Below are positions 8,035-16,782 of a stretch of 36,858 bases of DNA, in pieces. The stretch spans positions 1 through 36,858 of the forward strand of contig JAJYWM010000146.1 of assembly GCA_021791455.1 (NCBI GenBank), written 5' to 3'. The stretch comes from a bacterium. Its GTDB lineage: Bacteria; Chloroflexota; Dormibacteria; UBA8260; Bog-877. The notes under the pieces were generated by a model. The model saw nothing but the letters and a program-made list of their open reading frames with translations, did not search any database and had not been told where the DNA came from. A program made the translations under genes and the position numbers. Each line of letters begins with the position of its first letter. Within the stretch, counting starts at the first letter, position 1.

Positions 8035-9069
8035 TTAGCGCCGGGTGCTTCCCGCCGGCTCACTCAGGGCTGCGATGGAACGGACCCCGCGACGCTTGGC
8101 GGCGATGGCCGAGATGAGCTCCATGATGCAGCGGTTGGCGTTCTGAGCGGTCAGTTCCGCGGGATCGTTGGCCGGGGCCACCTCGACCACGTCCATGGCG
8201 ACGACGGGAGTGTGGAGCGCCACCTGGCGTATCGCGCGCAGCAGGTCGGCGGGGTCCATGCCCCCGGGCTCCGGGGTCCCGGTACCCGGGGCGAACCCCG
8301 GGTCGAGCACGTCGATGTCGACCGATATGTAGATGAGCTCCGGTCCGTCCATAGCTTCGGCGACGGCCCGGCGGACCACCTCGGCCACCCCGAGTCTCCA
8401 GATCTCTTCCATCAGGTGCCAGCGAAGGCCCTGTTCGCGCATCCAGTCGAAGACCGGCTTGGGGGGCCAATAGCCGCGCAGGCCGATCTGCACGAAGTTC
8501 CGACCCGGCACCGCCCCGGACTCGACCAGCCGCCGCATCGGAGTGCCGTGGGAGAGCGGATTCCCAAAGCTGGCCGCGGCGGTGTCGGCGTGAGCGTCGA
8601 AATGGACGATGCCGAGCTTGCCCCGCCCGACACAGTCGGCTACAGCCGTCGCCGCGGGCAGCGTGATGGAGTGGTCCCCCCCGATGATCACGGGGATGAT
8701 CTCTCTAGAAGCCACCTGCTTGACCCTGTCGTAGATCGCCTGGTGGGATTCCATGGTCTGCCCCGGAGGGCAGACGGCGTCGCCATAGTCGACGACCGTC
8801 AGCTCCTCAAAGGGGGCCACCTCTAGGTCAAGGTGCCACTCCGGGATCTGGTAGTTGGCGATTCGAACCGCTCGCGGGCCGAATCTGGCCCCCGGGCGAT
8901 AGGTTGTGGAGTCGTCGAAGGGGGCCCCCAGGATGGCCACGTCGGGGCGCCACTGGTCCAGCTCAGCCTCCTCGGATATGCCGACAACCTTGGAGAAGGT
9001 GGTCGGGCCCAGGTAGGCGGGGCCGTTCATCTGAGCCCTCAGGTGGGGCGGAATCGAAGGCCTGGTCAT
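8035..9069 (-). CDS. Agmatinase-family Mn-dependent ureohydrolase
   Basis: 344-residue arginase/agmatinase-superfamily enzyme, which hydrolyses a guanidino compound to urea and an amine or amino acid. The binuclear manganese ligands are all present: GGDHSIT, FDAHADT, and SVDIDVLDPGFAPGTGTPEPGG in the C-terminal half. The latter form with TGTPEPGG is typical of agmatinase and guanidinobutyrase-type members. An SHGTPMRRL segment near the middle is shared with these and contributes to substrate choice, but I cannot fix the substrate. The start at ATG 9069 has GGAGGAG a few bases upstream; longer in-frame extensions have no ribosome site. It lies downstream of a MarR-type gene on the same strand, a plausible local regulator. 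Confidence 0.9.
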   Translation of the reverse strand: MTRPSIPPHLRAQMNGPAYLGPTTFSKVVGISEEAELDQWRPDVAILGAPFDDSTTYRPGARFGPRAVRIANYQIPEWHLDLEVAPFEELTVVDYGDAVCPPGQTMESHQAIYDRVKQVASREIIPVIIGGDHSITLPAATAVADCVGRGKLGIVHFDAHADTAAASFGNPLSHGTPMRRLVESGAVPGRNFVQIGLRGYWPPKPVFDWMREQGLRWHLMEEIWRLGVAEVVRRAVAEAMDGPELIYISVDIDVLDPGFAPGTGTPEPGGMDPADLLRAIRQVALHTPVVAMDVVEVAPANDPAELTAQNANRCIMELISAIAAKRRGVRSIAALSEPAGSTRR

Positions 9070-9173
9070 CGCAACTCCTCCGCTGCGACCGGGACGCCGC
9101 AGGGCGCCTGCCGGGAGCCGTTTGCATATAGCAGTCCGGCCGCCATTATCGTGGCCTGCAGCCGACCCTGGTG
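9070..9173 (-). promoter_or_regulatory. Gap upstream of the ureohydrolase with promoter-like AT patch
   Basis: This 104-bp gap is more AT-rich than its surroundings. Read leftwards it contains GATAAT (around 9149-9154) and TATATG, and an approximate palindrome TGCATATAGCA at 9123-9133. Either hexamer could be a -10 element and the palindrome a site for the adjacent MarR-type protein. This is a suggestion only. Confidence 0.3.
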
Positions 9174-9686
9174 TCAGCCGCTGGGGGGCGAGGACTCCAG
9201 GCGCTCGACCCTGACCCTCCCCTCCAATCCCAGGTACACCGACATGATCCGCTCCAGGAGGTGTTCGAAGGCACTGGGGTCCCACCCCTCCACCAACTCC
9301 CGCAGCCGTTCCCTGTGGCGCTCCGCGATCTGCTCAACCACAACCCACCCTTCTGGGGTCAGCCGTAGCGAAACCCGCCGACGGTCCTCGCCCAGGGGGC
9401 AGCGCTCGATCAGGCCCGCCTGGACCAAGGCCTTGGCCAACACGGACGTGTGGGCCCGGCTGGAGGCCAGGTGGTCGACCAACTCCTGCTCCGCCAGGCC
9501 GCCGGGCCCGGCACCGCCCAGTACAAGTACCGCGTGATACCCCATGGGACTCAGGCCGAATTCACCAGCCGTGCTGTCCAACGCGGTCAGCGCCCTGCGG
9601 AAGATGTACCTCAGCTGACTGCGGAAGGCCAGCTGCTCAACCAGCTGGCGATCAACCTCCGGGCCGGGCGGCCCCTCTGCGCTCAC
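9174..9686 (-). CDS. MarR-family winged-helix transcriptional regulator
   Basis: 170-residue MarR-type repressor. The winged helix is visible: LAEQELVDHLASSRAHTSVLAKALVQAG for the helix-turn-helix (about residues 63-91), then LIERCPLGEDRRRVSLRLTPEG for the wing, which includes the family DRR motif. Flanking helices at both ends would form the dimer interface. The start is GTG 9686; GAGGAGG overlaps the preceding gene's stop about 13 bases upstream, so coupling to the L,D-transpeptidase gene is likely. The gene order suggests control of the downstream ureohydrolase, the upstream transpeptidase, or both; the ligand is unknown. Confidence 0.9.
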   Translation of the reverse strand: MSAEGPPGPEVDRQLVEQLAFRSQLRYIFRRALTALDSTAGEFGLSPMGYHAVLVLGGAGPGGLAEQELVDHLASSRAHTSVLAKALVQAGLIERCPLGEDRRRVSLRLTPEGWVVVEQIAERHRERLRELVEGWDPSAFEHLLERIMSVYLGLEGRVRVERLESSPPSG

Positions 9687-9709
9687 TGCCGCGCCGTGTC
9701 CTCCTCAGT

Positions 9710-11080
9710 TCAGCTGGCGACCACGACGGTCGTGCCCATGGGGGTCCAGGTGTAGGCCCACTGCATGGTGGCCTCGGGCGTCTGGACACAACCATGGCTG
9801 GCGTCCGGTCCATTCTGCGAGTTGGGCCCATAGACCGAGGTCGGCTCCCAGGGCGCGTCGTGGATGTAGTAGCCACCCTGGTCGAACTCCATGACCCAGT
9901 GGACGGGACTGGTCGGGTACCAGAATGGGGACCCCGGAGGCCAGGGGGAGATGAACACGTAGGGCGATTGCTTGTCGAAGATGTGGAAGGTCCCCGTCGG
10001 CGTCCGCAGCTGCGCCCGGCCGGTTGTGACCGGAGTCGCCCTGACGGCGCAGCCGTTGTCGTAGAACACCATCTCCTGCAGGGAAAGCGAGATGTAGATG
10101 GACTTTCCCGAGATTGTCGTGTGCCCGCACTGGTCCGAGGCCAGACTCTGCTGGGTCTCCTGCTCCACCGTGTTCAGGGTCTGCTGGACGGCTGCCAGCT
10201 GCGAAGCCGTCTGAGCCGCGTCCAGCGCTTGTTGCGACGCCTGGTAAGCGGCCAGGTAGGTGGCGGAATTCGGCGTCTGTTCCGCGGCCGCCTGATCCAC
10301 GACGTCCATCGCGCTCAGCGACTGCGAGATCAGCTGGTCATTGAGCCCGATCTCGGCTCTCAGCTGGGTCAAAGCGGAGCTGAGAGCCGCGGTCTGCGAT
10401 GTGCCCGCCTGGTTCAGGGACAGCGCCTGGCGCAGGGCGGTGGCATCCTCCGGCACCTGGAGGTCCGACAGGTTGTCGCTCTTGGCGATCGCCTCCAGCT
10501 GCGCCGCCTCCTGAAGCAGCCCGCCCGGGGCGCTGGCTACGCTGACGTTGGACGCCGCCTTGGCCTGGGCCGCCTTCACCTGTGACTGGACTTGGCTGAG
10601 GCTCTGCTGGATCTGCGAGACCAGCGACTCCAGGGCCCCGGGCGTGCTCGCGGACACCACCTGAGCAGACCATGTGGTCTTCTGGTGAGACGTGGCCTGG
10701 CCCAGCCAGGCAGTGTTCTTCTTGACGAATTCCTGATAGCTGGTGAGATAGGTCCTGGCCTGGTCACGCGCCTGGCGCAGCGCGTTGGCCCAGTCCTGGC
10801 TGGCCGTCTTGCGAATGGTGCCGATGGCCTGGGATTGCCCGGACAGGAGGTAGGTGGGAGACCACCAGGTGGCGGTGTTGACAGCTGTGACCTTGGCCAG
10901 GAGCTGGTCGGCCGTCTTGGCGGGCAGGCCTTCGCTCCGCTCCTTCGCCAGCTGGCTGATCAACTCCTGCTTCTGCTGCTTGAGGCTGGACGACCCGTGG
11001 TAGGCCAGGGGCAGGTCCGCCGCCGCCACCACCACCAGACACACACCCACCCCGATTGCTACCCGCCCAGCCCTTCGCAT
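9710..11080 (-). CDS. L,D-transpeptidase (YkuD fold) with long helical stalk
   Basis: 456-residue cell-envelope protein. An N-terminal membrane segment (residues about 6-27) is followed by roughly 300 residues rich in Ala, Gln and Ser with heptad-like spacing, likely a coiled-coil or spectrin-like stalk. The YkuD catalytic domain occupies the last 120 residues: IYISLSLQEMVFYDNG, the TPTGTFHI strand, YYIHD, and the catalytic SHGCVQTPE motif. Such enzymes make 3-3 cross-links in peptidoglycan or attach proteins to it, which implies a peptidoglycan wall. ATG 11080 has AGGAG 6-8 bases upstream. The long stalk is unusual; a peptidoglycan-binding repeat was not recognised in it. Confidence 0.92.
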   Translation of the reverse strand: MRRAGRVAIGVGVCLVVVAAADLPLAYHGSSSLKQQKQELISQLAKERSEGLPAKTADQLLAKVTAVNTATWWSPTYLLSGQSQAIGTIRKTASQDWANALRQARDQARTYLTSYQEFVKKNTAWLGQATSHQKTTWSAQVVSASTPGALESLVSQIQQSLSQVQSQVKAAQAKAASNVSVASAPGGLLQEAAQLEAIAKSDNLSDLQVPEDATALRQALSLNQAGTSQTAALSSALTQLRAEIGLNDQLISQSLSAMDVVDQAAAEQTPNSATYLAAYQASQQALDAAQTASQLAAVQQTLNTVEQETQQSLASDQCGHTTISGKSIYISLSLQEMVFYDNGCAVRATPVTTGRAQLRTPTGTFHIFDKQSPYVFISPWPPGSPFWYPTSPVHWVMEFDQGGYYIHDAPWEPTSVYGPNSQNGPDASHGCVQTPEATMQWAYTWTPMGTTVVVAS

Positions 11081-11174
11081 CAGATCTCCTGCTTCGGCAG
11101 AGCGGCTCGATGACCGCCCGGCATCCCAGTGCTGTAACTCCGCAAAGTGCCCAGAGGTAACGCTGCCGCGTTGG

Positions 11175-11963
11175 TCATGTGGCCAATCCCTCGGCCAGCT
11201 CCGCCAGCTCTGACCCGAGCCCGAAGCGACTGCCGGCTGCGACTGAATCCAGGTACCGGCCGGCCCACTCATCGGTCAGCTGCTCGACCACCTCCCGAAG
11301 CCTTCTGCCCTGGTCGGTGGGGAGTCCCATCGAGTCGAGGATCTCCCGCTTCTGCAGCTCCTCCACCGCGGCCTGCACCTCCGACTCCTCCCATTTGAAG
11401 CCCTTGGAGAGAAACGCCACACTCTGACCGCGCCAGACCGCTGTGAGCGCCATCAGCTCGAGAGTGGTCAATCCCAGGCTCGCCGCGGCGCGGTAGTGCC
11501 CGAGCGCGCGGTCCTCGCGGACAAGCATGGCATCCCTGATCGCATCCCGGGGAGCGTCCCCCAACCTCGGCCATCGCGCCCAGCCCCTGGGCAGGGCCCC
11601 CTCGGGCTCGATCCGGTCGGCCAGGGTCGAGATGGCGCCGAGAGGAGCGTTGGGGGCGAGTCTTCGGAGGGCGTTCCCGGCTGCGGTGAGGGCCTTCTCC
11701 ACGTAGGCCGGAGGGTCAAGGGCAATGCATCTCGGCAACAGGTGGTCGATCAAGGAGCGCGGAGCGACATAGACCTCATCCGCCCACAGGTCTGGTTCGA
11801 TGACACCAAGCCGGCTCGTGAGGTAGTGGGGGAACCCGAGCGACTGGCTGGTCTCAGCCAGACTCCGGACCTCCGGCTCGGAGCGCGTGAAGAGCCACAT
11901 CAGGTGACAGAGCCGGTCTGCGGCCCGGGACACCCTCTGCACCAGTTCGGGATCTTCGGTCAT
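11175..11963 (-). CDS. SCO6745/SalK-like family protein
   Basis: 262-residue soluble protein of the actinobacterial SCO6745-like family: helical N-terminal part, a central REDRALGHYRAAASLGLTTL segment and a C-terminal winged-helix-like half (GFKWEESEVQAAVEEL, then LDSMGLPTDQGRRLREVVEQLTD). The family is widely conserved but biochemically undefined; the C-terminal half resembles a MarR-type fold without proven DNA binding. Start ATG 11963 has GGAGGAGG directly upstream. It lies divergent from xfp and 94 bp upstream of the L,D-transpeptidase gene on the same strand, so co-transcription is possible. Family assignment rests on remembered sequence patterns. Confidence 0.7.
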   Translation of the reverse strand: MTEDPELVQRVSRAADRLCHLMWLFTRSEPEVRSLAETSQSLGFPHYLTSRLGVIEPDLWADEVYVAPRSLIDHLLPRCIALDPPAYVEKALTAAGNALRRLAPNAPLGAISTLADRIEPEGALPRGWARWPRLGDAPRDAIRDAMLVREDRALGHYRAAASLGLTTLELMALTAVWRGQSVAFLSKGFKWEESEVQAAVEELQKREILDSMGLPTDQGRRLREVVEQLTDEWAGRYLDSVAAGSRFGLGSELAELAEGLAT

Positions 11964-12438
11964 GCCTCCTCCTCTGCTTGCTCGGCCTGCGGCGACCTTG
12001 GCGAGCCCGCGATGCCACAGCGCTCCTCGTCGCAGCCAGGTCGGGATGGTCTTTGGGCGGCGGCCCGCAACCTCTCACCTTCCGCGCCGGCCGATGGCGG
12101 CGGTGTGGCTGAGTCTCCGCCACCCATGGTCCGCCGGATGCCGTGGGGCGGTGCAGGCCAGTGCGGGAGCGCCCCAGAAGGCGGCCGAGCCGCTCGAACC
12201 CAGAGGTCGGCCGACGACAATGGGCCAGCTATTCGAGAGCTCGTCCATGGCAGAGCCTCCAGCTCGGCAGCGGCAAACCCGGGCACACTCCAAGACTAAC
12301 CCAAGGGGCATTCACCGCCTCGCCCGTGGGTAGAACCACGCGGGCACGAACCGTTGGGGGCATCTACCCTGGAGAGGATAGGAGTGGATTTCGCCATCAC
12401 CGTGGAGAGTTGATGATGCCTGTCTTGAGGAGAGGACG
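11964..12438. other. Divergent intergenic region upstream of xfp
   Basis: This 475-bp gap holds no gene I can support. Near its right end CCCGTGG (12323-12329) and CCACGCGGG (12336-12344) form an imperfect inverted repeat, a possible operator for xfp. TACCCT (12365-12370) resembles a -10 box about 70 bp before the GTG start, and GAGGAGAG (12425-12432) is the xfp ribosome site. The left part carries the strong ribosome site of the SCO6745-like gene. Confidence 0.4.
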
Positions 12439-14799
12439 GTGACCGCCGCCGAGGGCCCCCTGACCGCCGCGGAGCTGGATCTGCTGGACGCCTACTGGCG
12501 TGCCGCGAACTACCTGTCAGTGGGGCAGATCTACCTCCTCGACAACCCTCTGCTGCGCCGACCGCTTACCCCCAAGGACATAAAGCCGCGGCTTCTCGGC
12601 CACTGGGGGACCTCGCCCGGGCTCAACTTCATCTACGCCCACATGAACCGTGCGATTCGCCGGTTCGACCTCGATGCCATCTATGTGGCAGGACCCGGCC
12701 ACGGTGGTCCCGCCCTGGTCGCCAACGCATACCTCGAGGGAACGTACTCCGAGGTCTACCAGGCCGTGGGGCAGGACGAGGAGGGTCTGAAGCGGCTCTT
12801 CCGGCAATTCTCCTTCCCGGGAGGCGTACCCAGTCACGTCGCGCCCGAGACGCCCGGATCGATCCACGAGGGCGGCGAGCTCGGCTACTCGCTCGCCCAT
12901 GCCTACGGCGCCGCCTTCGACAACCCCGATCTGGTGGTCTGCTGCGTGGTCGGCGATGGAGAGGCTGAGACTGGACCGCTCGCCACCAGCTGGCACAGCA
13001 ACAAGTTCCTGGACCCGGCCCAGGACGGGGCGGTGCTCCCGATTCTCCACCTCAACGGCTACAAGATCGCCAATCCCACGGTCTTGGCCAGGATCCCCGA
13101 GAGGGAGCTGACGGCGATGCTGGTCGGGATGGGCCACTCACCCATCTTTGTGGAGGGCCAGGACCCCGCCACGATGCACCAGCTGATGGCGGCGGCTGTC
13201 GACAGAGCCATTGAGGGCATCCGGGCCATACAGGAGCGCGCCCGCACGGGCGCGCGGGAGCGACCCTCGTGGCCCATGATCGTCCTGGTGACCCCCAAGG
13301 GGTGGACGGGCCCCAAGGCCGTCGACGGAGTGCCCGTGGAAGGCACCTTCCGAGCCCATCAGGTGCCGATCCCCGACGTGCGGGACAACCCCCAGCACCT
13401 GGCCCAGCTGGAGGACTGGATGCGCAGCTACCGCCCCCAGGAGCTGTTCACCCAGAGTGGCCGCCTGCGCAGCGACCTGGCGGACCTGCCCCCCCGGGGC
13501 AACCGGCGCATGAGTGCCAACCCGATCTCCAACGGCGGCGGCCTGGAACGGGCCCTGGACATGCCGGACTTCCGCGACTACGCGGTCGCCGTCCCCGCCC
13601 CGGGAGCCACCACCGCCGAGGCGACCAGGGTCCTGGGCAGCTTTCTGCGAGACATCATCGCGCGCAATCCGCACACATTCCGCCTCTTCGGGCCCGATGA
13701 GACCAACTCCAACCGGCTCAACTCGGTCTTCGAGGTGACCGACCGGGCCTTCGATGGATCGCTAGTCGCCGGCGACGATCACCTGGCGCCTGATGGCCGG
13801 GTGATGGAGGTCCTCTCCGAGCACCTGTGCGAAGGCTGGCTCGAGGGTTATATCCTCACCGGCCGACACGGCCTGCTCAACTCCTATGAGGCGTTCGCCC
13901 ACATCGTCGACTCCATGTTCAATCAGCATGCCAAGTGGCTGAAGGTGACCCGCGACATCCCCTGGCGGCTGCCTCTGCCATCCCTCAACTACCTGCTCAG
14001 CTCCCACGTCTGGCGCCAGGACCACAACGGGTTCTCCCACCAGGACCCCGGGTTCATCGACCATGTGGTGAACAAGAAGGCCAGCATCATTCGGGTGTAC
14101 CTGCCACCGGACGCCAACTGCCTGCTGTCGGTCGCCGACCACTGCCTGCGCAGCCGCCACTATGTGAACGTGACGGTCATCGGCAAGCAGCCCCAGCCCA
14201 ACTGGCTCACGATGGAGCAGGCCGTCCTGCACTGCACCAAGGGGCTCGGCATCTTCGACTGGGCGAGCAACGACCAGGGGGGGTTGCCCGACGTGGTCAT
14301 GGGATGTTGTGGAGACGTGCCCACCCTGGAGACCCTGGCGGCGGTGGACCTGATGCGCCAATACCTACCGGACGTCGCGGTGCGGGTTGTCAACGTGGTG
14401 GACCTGATGCGGTTGGAGCCCAGCACGGAACACCCCCACGGAATGTCGGACGCGGAGTTCGACTCCTACTTCACGACCGATCGACAGGTGGTCTTCGCCT
14501 ACCACGGATACCCGGGGCTCATCCACCGCCTGACATATCGGCGGACCAATCACGCCAACTTCCACGTCCGTGGCTACAAGGAGGAGGGCACGACCACAAC
14601 GCCCTTCGACATGGTGATGCTCAACGACTTGGATCGTTTCCACCTGGTGATGGATGTCATCGACCGGGTGCCCCATCTCAGCTCGCGTGCGGGCCATGTG
14701 CGCCAGCTGATGGAGGATCGGCGGCTCGCGGCCAGGGCCTACACGAGAGAGCACGGCGAGGACCCCCCCGAGATTCAGGAGTGGTCCTGGCCGCAGTGA
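12439..14799 (+). CDS. xfp: Xylulose-5-phosphate/fructose-6-phosphate phosphoketolase
   Basis: 786-residue thiamine-diphosphate enzyme that cleaves xylulose 5-phosphate and/or fructose 6-phosphate with phosphate, giving acetyl phosphate plus glyceraldehyde 3-phosphate or erythrose 4-phosphate. Length is normal. Signatures: [17 protein letters not shown] (about residues 84-100), [20 protein letters not shown], and the cofactor-binding [19 protein letters not shown] (about 174-192). The C-terminal domain has [25 protein letters not shown] 12439 is preceded by GAGGAGAG. The stop is one base from the acetate kinase start, so the pair forms an operon that converts acetyl phosphate to acetate and ATP. 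Confidence 0.96.
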   Translation: MTAAEGPLTAAELDLLDAYWRAANYLSVGQIYLLDNPLLRRPLTPKDIKPRLLGHWGTSPGLNFIYAHMNRAIRRFDLDAIYVAGPGHGGPALVANAYLEGTYSEVYQAVGQDEEGLKRLFRQFSFPGGVPSHVAPETPGSIHEGGELGYSLAHAYGAAFDNPDLVVCCVVGDGEAETGPLATSWHSNKFLDPAQDGAVLPILHLNGYKIANPTVLARIPERELTAMLVGMGHSPIFVEGQDPATMHQLMAAAVDRAIEGIRAIQERARTGARERPSWPMIVLVTPKGWTGPKAVDGVPVEGTFRAHQVPIPDVRDNPQHLAQLEDWMRSYRPQELFTQSGRLRSDLADLPPRGNRRMSANPISNGGGLERALDMPDFRDYAVAVPAPGATTAEATRVLGSFLRDIIARNPHTFRLFGPDETNSNRLNSVFEVTDRAFDGSLVAGDDHLAPDGRVMEVLSEHLCEGWLEGYILTGRHGLLNSYEAFAHIVDSMFNQHAKWLKVTRDIPWRLPLPSLNYLLSSHVWRQDHNGFSHQDPGFIDHVVNKKASIIRVYLPPDANCLLSVADHCLRSRHYVNVTVIGKQPQPNWLTMEQAVLHCTKGLGIFDWASNDQGGLPDVVMGCCGDVPTLETLAAVDLMRQYLPDVAVRVVNVVDLMRLEPSTEHPHGMSDAEFDSYFTTDRQVVFAYHGYPGLIHRLTYRRTNHANFHVRGYKEEGTTTTPFDMVMLNDLDRFHLVMDVIDRVPHLSSRAGHVRQLMEDRRLAARAYTREHGEDPPEIQEWSWPQ

Positions 14800-14800
14800 G

Positions 14801-15898
14801 TTGATCCCCACCCGCATCCTGGTCTGCAACGGCGGATCCAGCAGCCTCAAGCTGAGCGTGCTGGGCCAAGACGACGCCCTGCTCGCCGACCGAGAGGTGC
14901 CCGCTCAGGAGGCCGACCGCTCCCAGGAGGAGCTGGCCAGGGAGTTGGCCACGATGGGGCCGGCCGAGGTGGTCGGTCATCGCGTGGTGCAGGGTGGCTC
15001 CAAGTTCACCAAGGCCGTCGTGATCGACGATGGGGTGCTGGCCGGCCTGGCGGAGCTGGTCTCCCTCGACCCTCTGCACATGCCGCAAGCCTTAAGGGGG
15101 ATTGGGGCCGCGCGGATGGCCTTTCCCGAAGCGGTCCAGGTCGCCTGCTTCGACACGGCCTTTCATGCCCGGATGCCGGAGGCGGCCAGGACCTATGCGC
15201 TGCCCGCCGCTTGGCGCCGACGCTGGGGCCTGAGAAGGCACGGCTTCCACGGCCTCTCCCATTCCTACTCGTGGCGCACCGCCTCACGCATCCTCGGCTC
15301 GGAGGACCTGCGGATGGTAACCTGCCACCTGGGGTCGGGAAGCTCACTGGCGGCCATCAGGCATGGACGCTCCGTCGACACCACGATGGGGTTCACCCCC
15401 CTGGAGGGGATCCCCATGGCGACCAGGTCGGGAAGCGTTGACCCGGGGCTCCTGCTGTGGCTCGAACAGGAGAAGGGGATCTCCGCGGATGAGCTCTCCG
15501 ACGCGCTCGAGAACAGATCAGGGATGCTGGGGCTGGCGCGGACGAAGGACATGAGGGAGGTGGTCGAGCGGGCCGCCGAGGGCGATCCGGCAGCCTCGCT
15601 CGCGCAGGGTGTCTTCCTGCATCACCTGGTGCAGGGCATTGCCTCCATGACCGCCTCCCTGGGAGGGCTGGATGCCCTGGTGTTCACAGGGGGAATCGGG
15701 GAGAACTCAGAGGCGATCAGGCGGCTGGCGGTCGGGCGGCTCGGCTTTCTCGGGCTGGCGATCGATGAGCGGCGCAATCAGGAGCCGCCCGATGGTGCCC
15801 GCATCGAGCTTGAAGGCCGTTCCTCTCCCATCCTGATGGTGCGGGCCCGCGAGGACCTGGAGGTGGCGACCCAGGCCCGTCGCCTTCTGGCTGGTTAG
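14801..15898 (+). CDS. ackA: Acetate kinase
   Basis: 365-residue ASKHA-fold kinase transferring phosphate from acetyl phosphate to ADP. Signatures: ILVCNGGSSSLKLSVL at the N-terminus (family Asn-x-Gly-Ser-Ser-Ser), RRHGFHGLSHSYSWR, and CHLGSGSSLAAI followed by DTTMGFTPLEGIPMATRSG. A late GGIGENS motif binds nucleotide. It is about 30 residues shorter than the roughly 400-residue E. coli type. The start appears to be TTG 14801, one base after the xfp stop; no ATG or GTG fits this N-terminus. Its stop is 10 bp from the end of the convergent hydrolase gene. Confidence 0.94.
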   Translation: MIPTRILVCNGGSSSLKLSVLGQDDALLADREVPAQEADRSQEELARELATMGPAEVVGHRVVQGGSKFTKAVVIDDGVLAGLAELVSLDPLHMPQALRGIGAARMAFPEAVQVACFDTAFHARMPEAARTYALPAAWRRRWGLRRHGFHGLSHSYSWRTASRILGSEDLRMVTCHLGSGSSLAAIRHGRSVDTTMGFTPLEGIPMATRSGSVDPGLLLWLEQEKGISADELSDALENRSGMLGLARTKDMREVVERAAEGDPAASLAQGVFLHHLVQGIASMTASLGGLDALVFTGGIGENSEAIRRLAVGRLGFLGLAIDERRNQEPPDGARIELEGRSSPILMVRAREDLEVATQARRLLAG

Positions 15899-15908
15899 CG
15901 CCGGCTGA

Positions 15909-16778
15909 TCAGCCGATCTCGCCCAGGAACTCCCGGACACTCTCCGCCACCGCCGAGGGATGCTGCACGGGCAGGTCGTGGCTGCCGTTGACGAAGGCCA
16001 CGCGAGCGCCCGCGGGCGCAGCCGCCTGCGCGTGCAGCGCGCGGGCCCGCTTCGTGGAGGTGCCCCGGGAGCCGTCGTCGGCCAGCAGGTAGAGCACTGG
16101 GCAGCGCACCTCCTTCCAGGCGTGCTCGAGGTCGAAGTCGTAAAGCGCCTCGGCTATCTCCATGTGACGGTTCAGGTCCAGACGCGGCCGCAACCTGGTG
16201 TCCTCACCCTCCTCAAAGTTGCCCATGATGGCGAAGAGCGCCGCATCCTCGCCGACCTCCTCGGAGATCTCGGAGGCGGCGACCAGCTGGCGCAGCTCCT
16301 CTGGGAAAAGGCCGTCCGCGGTTGGTGGCCGCATGCGCTCGCGAGCCTCCGCCCAGCTGTCCCCAAAGACCTGGTGCAGGTCGGCGACCCCGCCGTCCAC
16401 GCACACGACCCCGGCCACCCCCTCCAGGTGGGATCCCAGCCAGAGGGCGACGGACGCCCCCCAGCTGTGCCCCACCACCAGCGGCTCTCTCACGTGCAAT
16501 GCCTTGACCAGCGAGACGAGGTCCGCGCCCACCTCGGCGAAGGAATAGCCGCTCGGCGGCTTATCGCTTCTGCCGTGGCCGCGCAGGTCGGGGGCGATTA
16601 CCCGGTGGGGCGGGGACAGATGCCGAGCCACCAGATCCCACCACCTGGCGTTGCTGGCCAACCCGTGGAGCGCCAGGATCGGGCGGTCAGTGCCCTCGAA
16701 GACTCGGCAGGAGAGCCGGACCGCGCCGGCCTTCACGAAGAGCTCGACGGGTGAGTCGGTGCCCGGTCGGCTGCTCAT
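15909..16778 (-). CDS. Alpha/beta-hydrolase
   Basis: 289-residue alpha/beta-hydrolase. The oxyanion strand is LALHGLASNARWWD, the nucleophile elbow is GHSWGAS (Ser in GxSxG), an acid is likely in LLADDGSRG, and the catalytic His is in NGSHDLPVQHP near the C-terminus. The fold and the RVIAPDLRGHGRSDKP segment resemble haloalkane dehalogenase, epoxide hydrolase and ester hydrolase groups; the substrate cannot be told. It begins 4 bp after the TldE-like gene stop on the same strand, so it is the third gene of the tldD-tldE operon. The start at ATG 16778 is preferred over upstream in-frame starts that lie inside that gene. Confidence 0.88.
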   Translation of the reverse strand: MSSRPGTDSPVELFVKAGAVRLSCRVFEGTDRPILALHGLASNARWWDLVARHLSPPHRVIAPDLRGHGRSDKPPSGYSFAEVGADLVSLVKALHVREPLVVGHSWGASVALWLGSHLEGVAGVVCVDGGVADLHQVFGDSWAEARERMRPPTADGLFPEELRQLVAASEISEEVGEDAALFAIMGNFEEGEDTRLRPRLDLNRHMEIAEALYDFDLEHAWKEVRCPVLYLLADDGSRGTSTKRARALHAQAAAPAGARVAFVNGSHDLPVQHPSAVAESVREFLGEIG

Positions 16779-16782
16779 CGGT

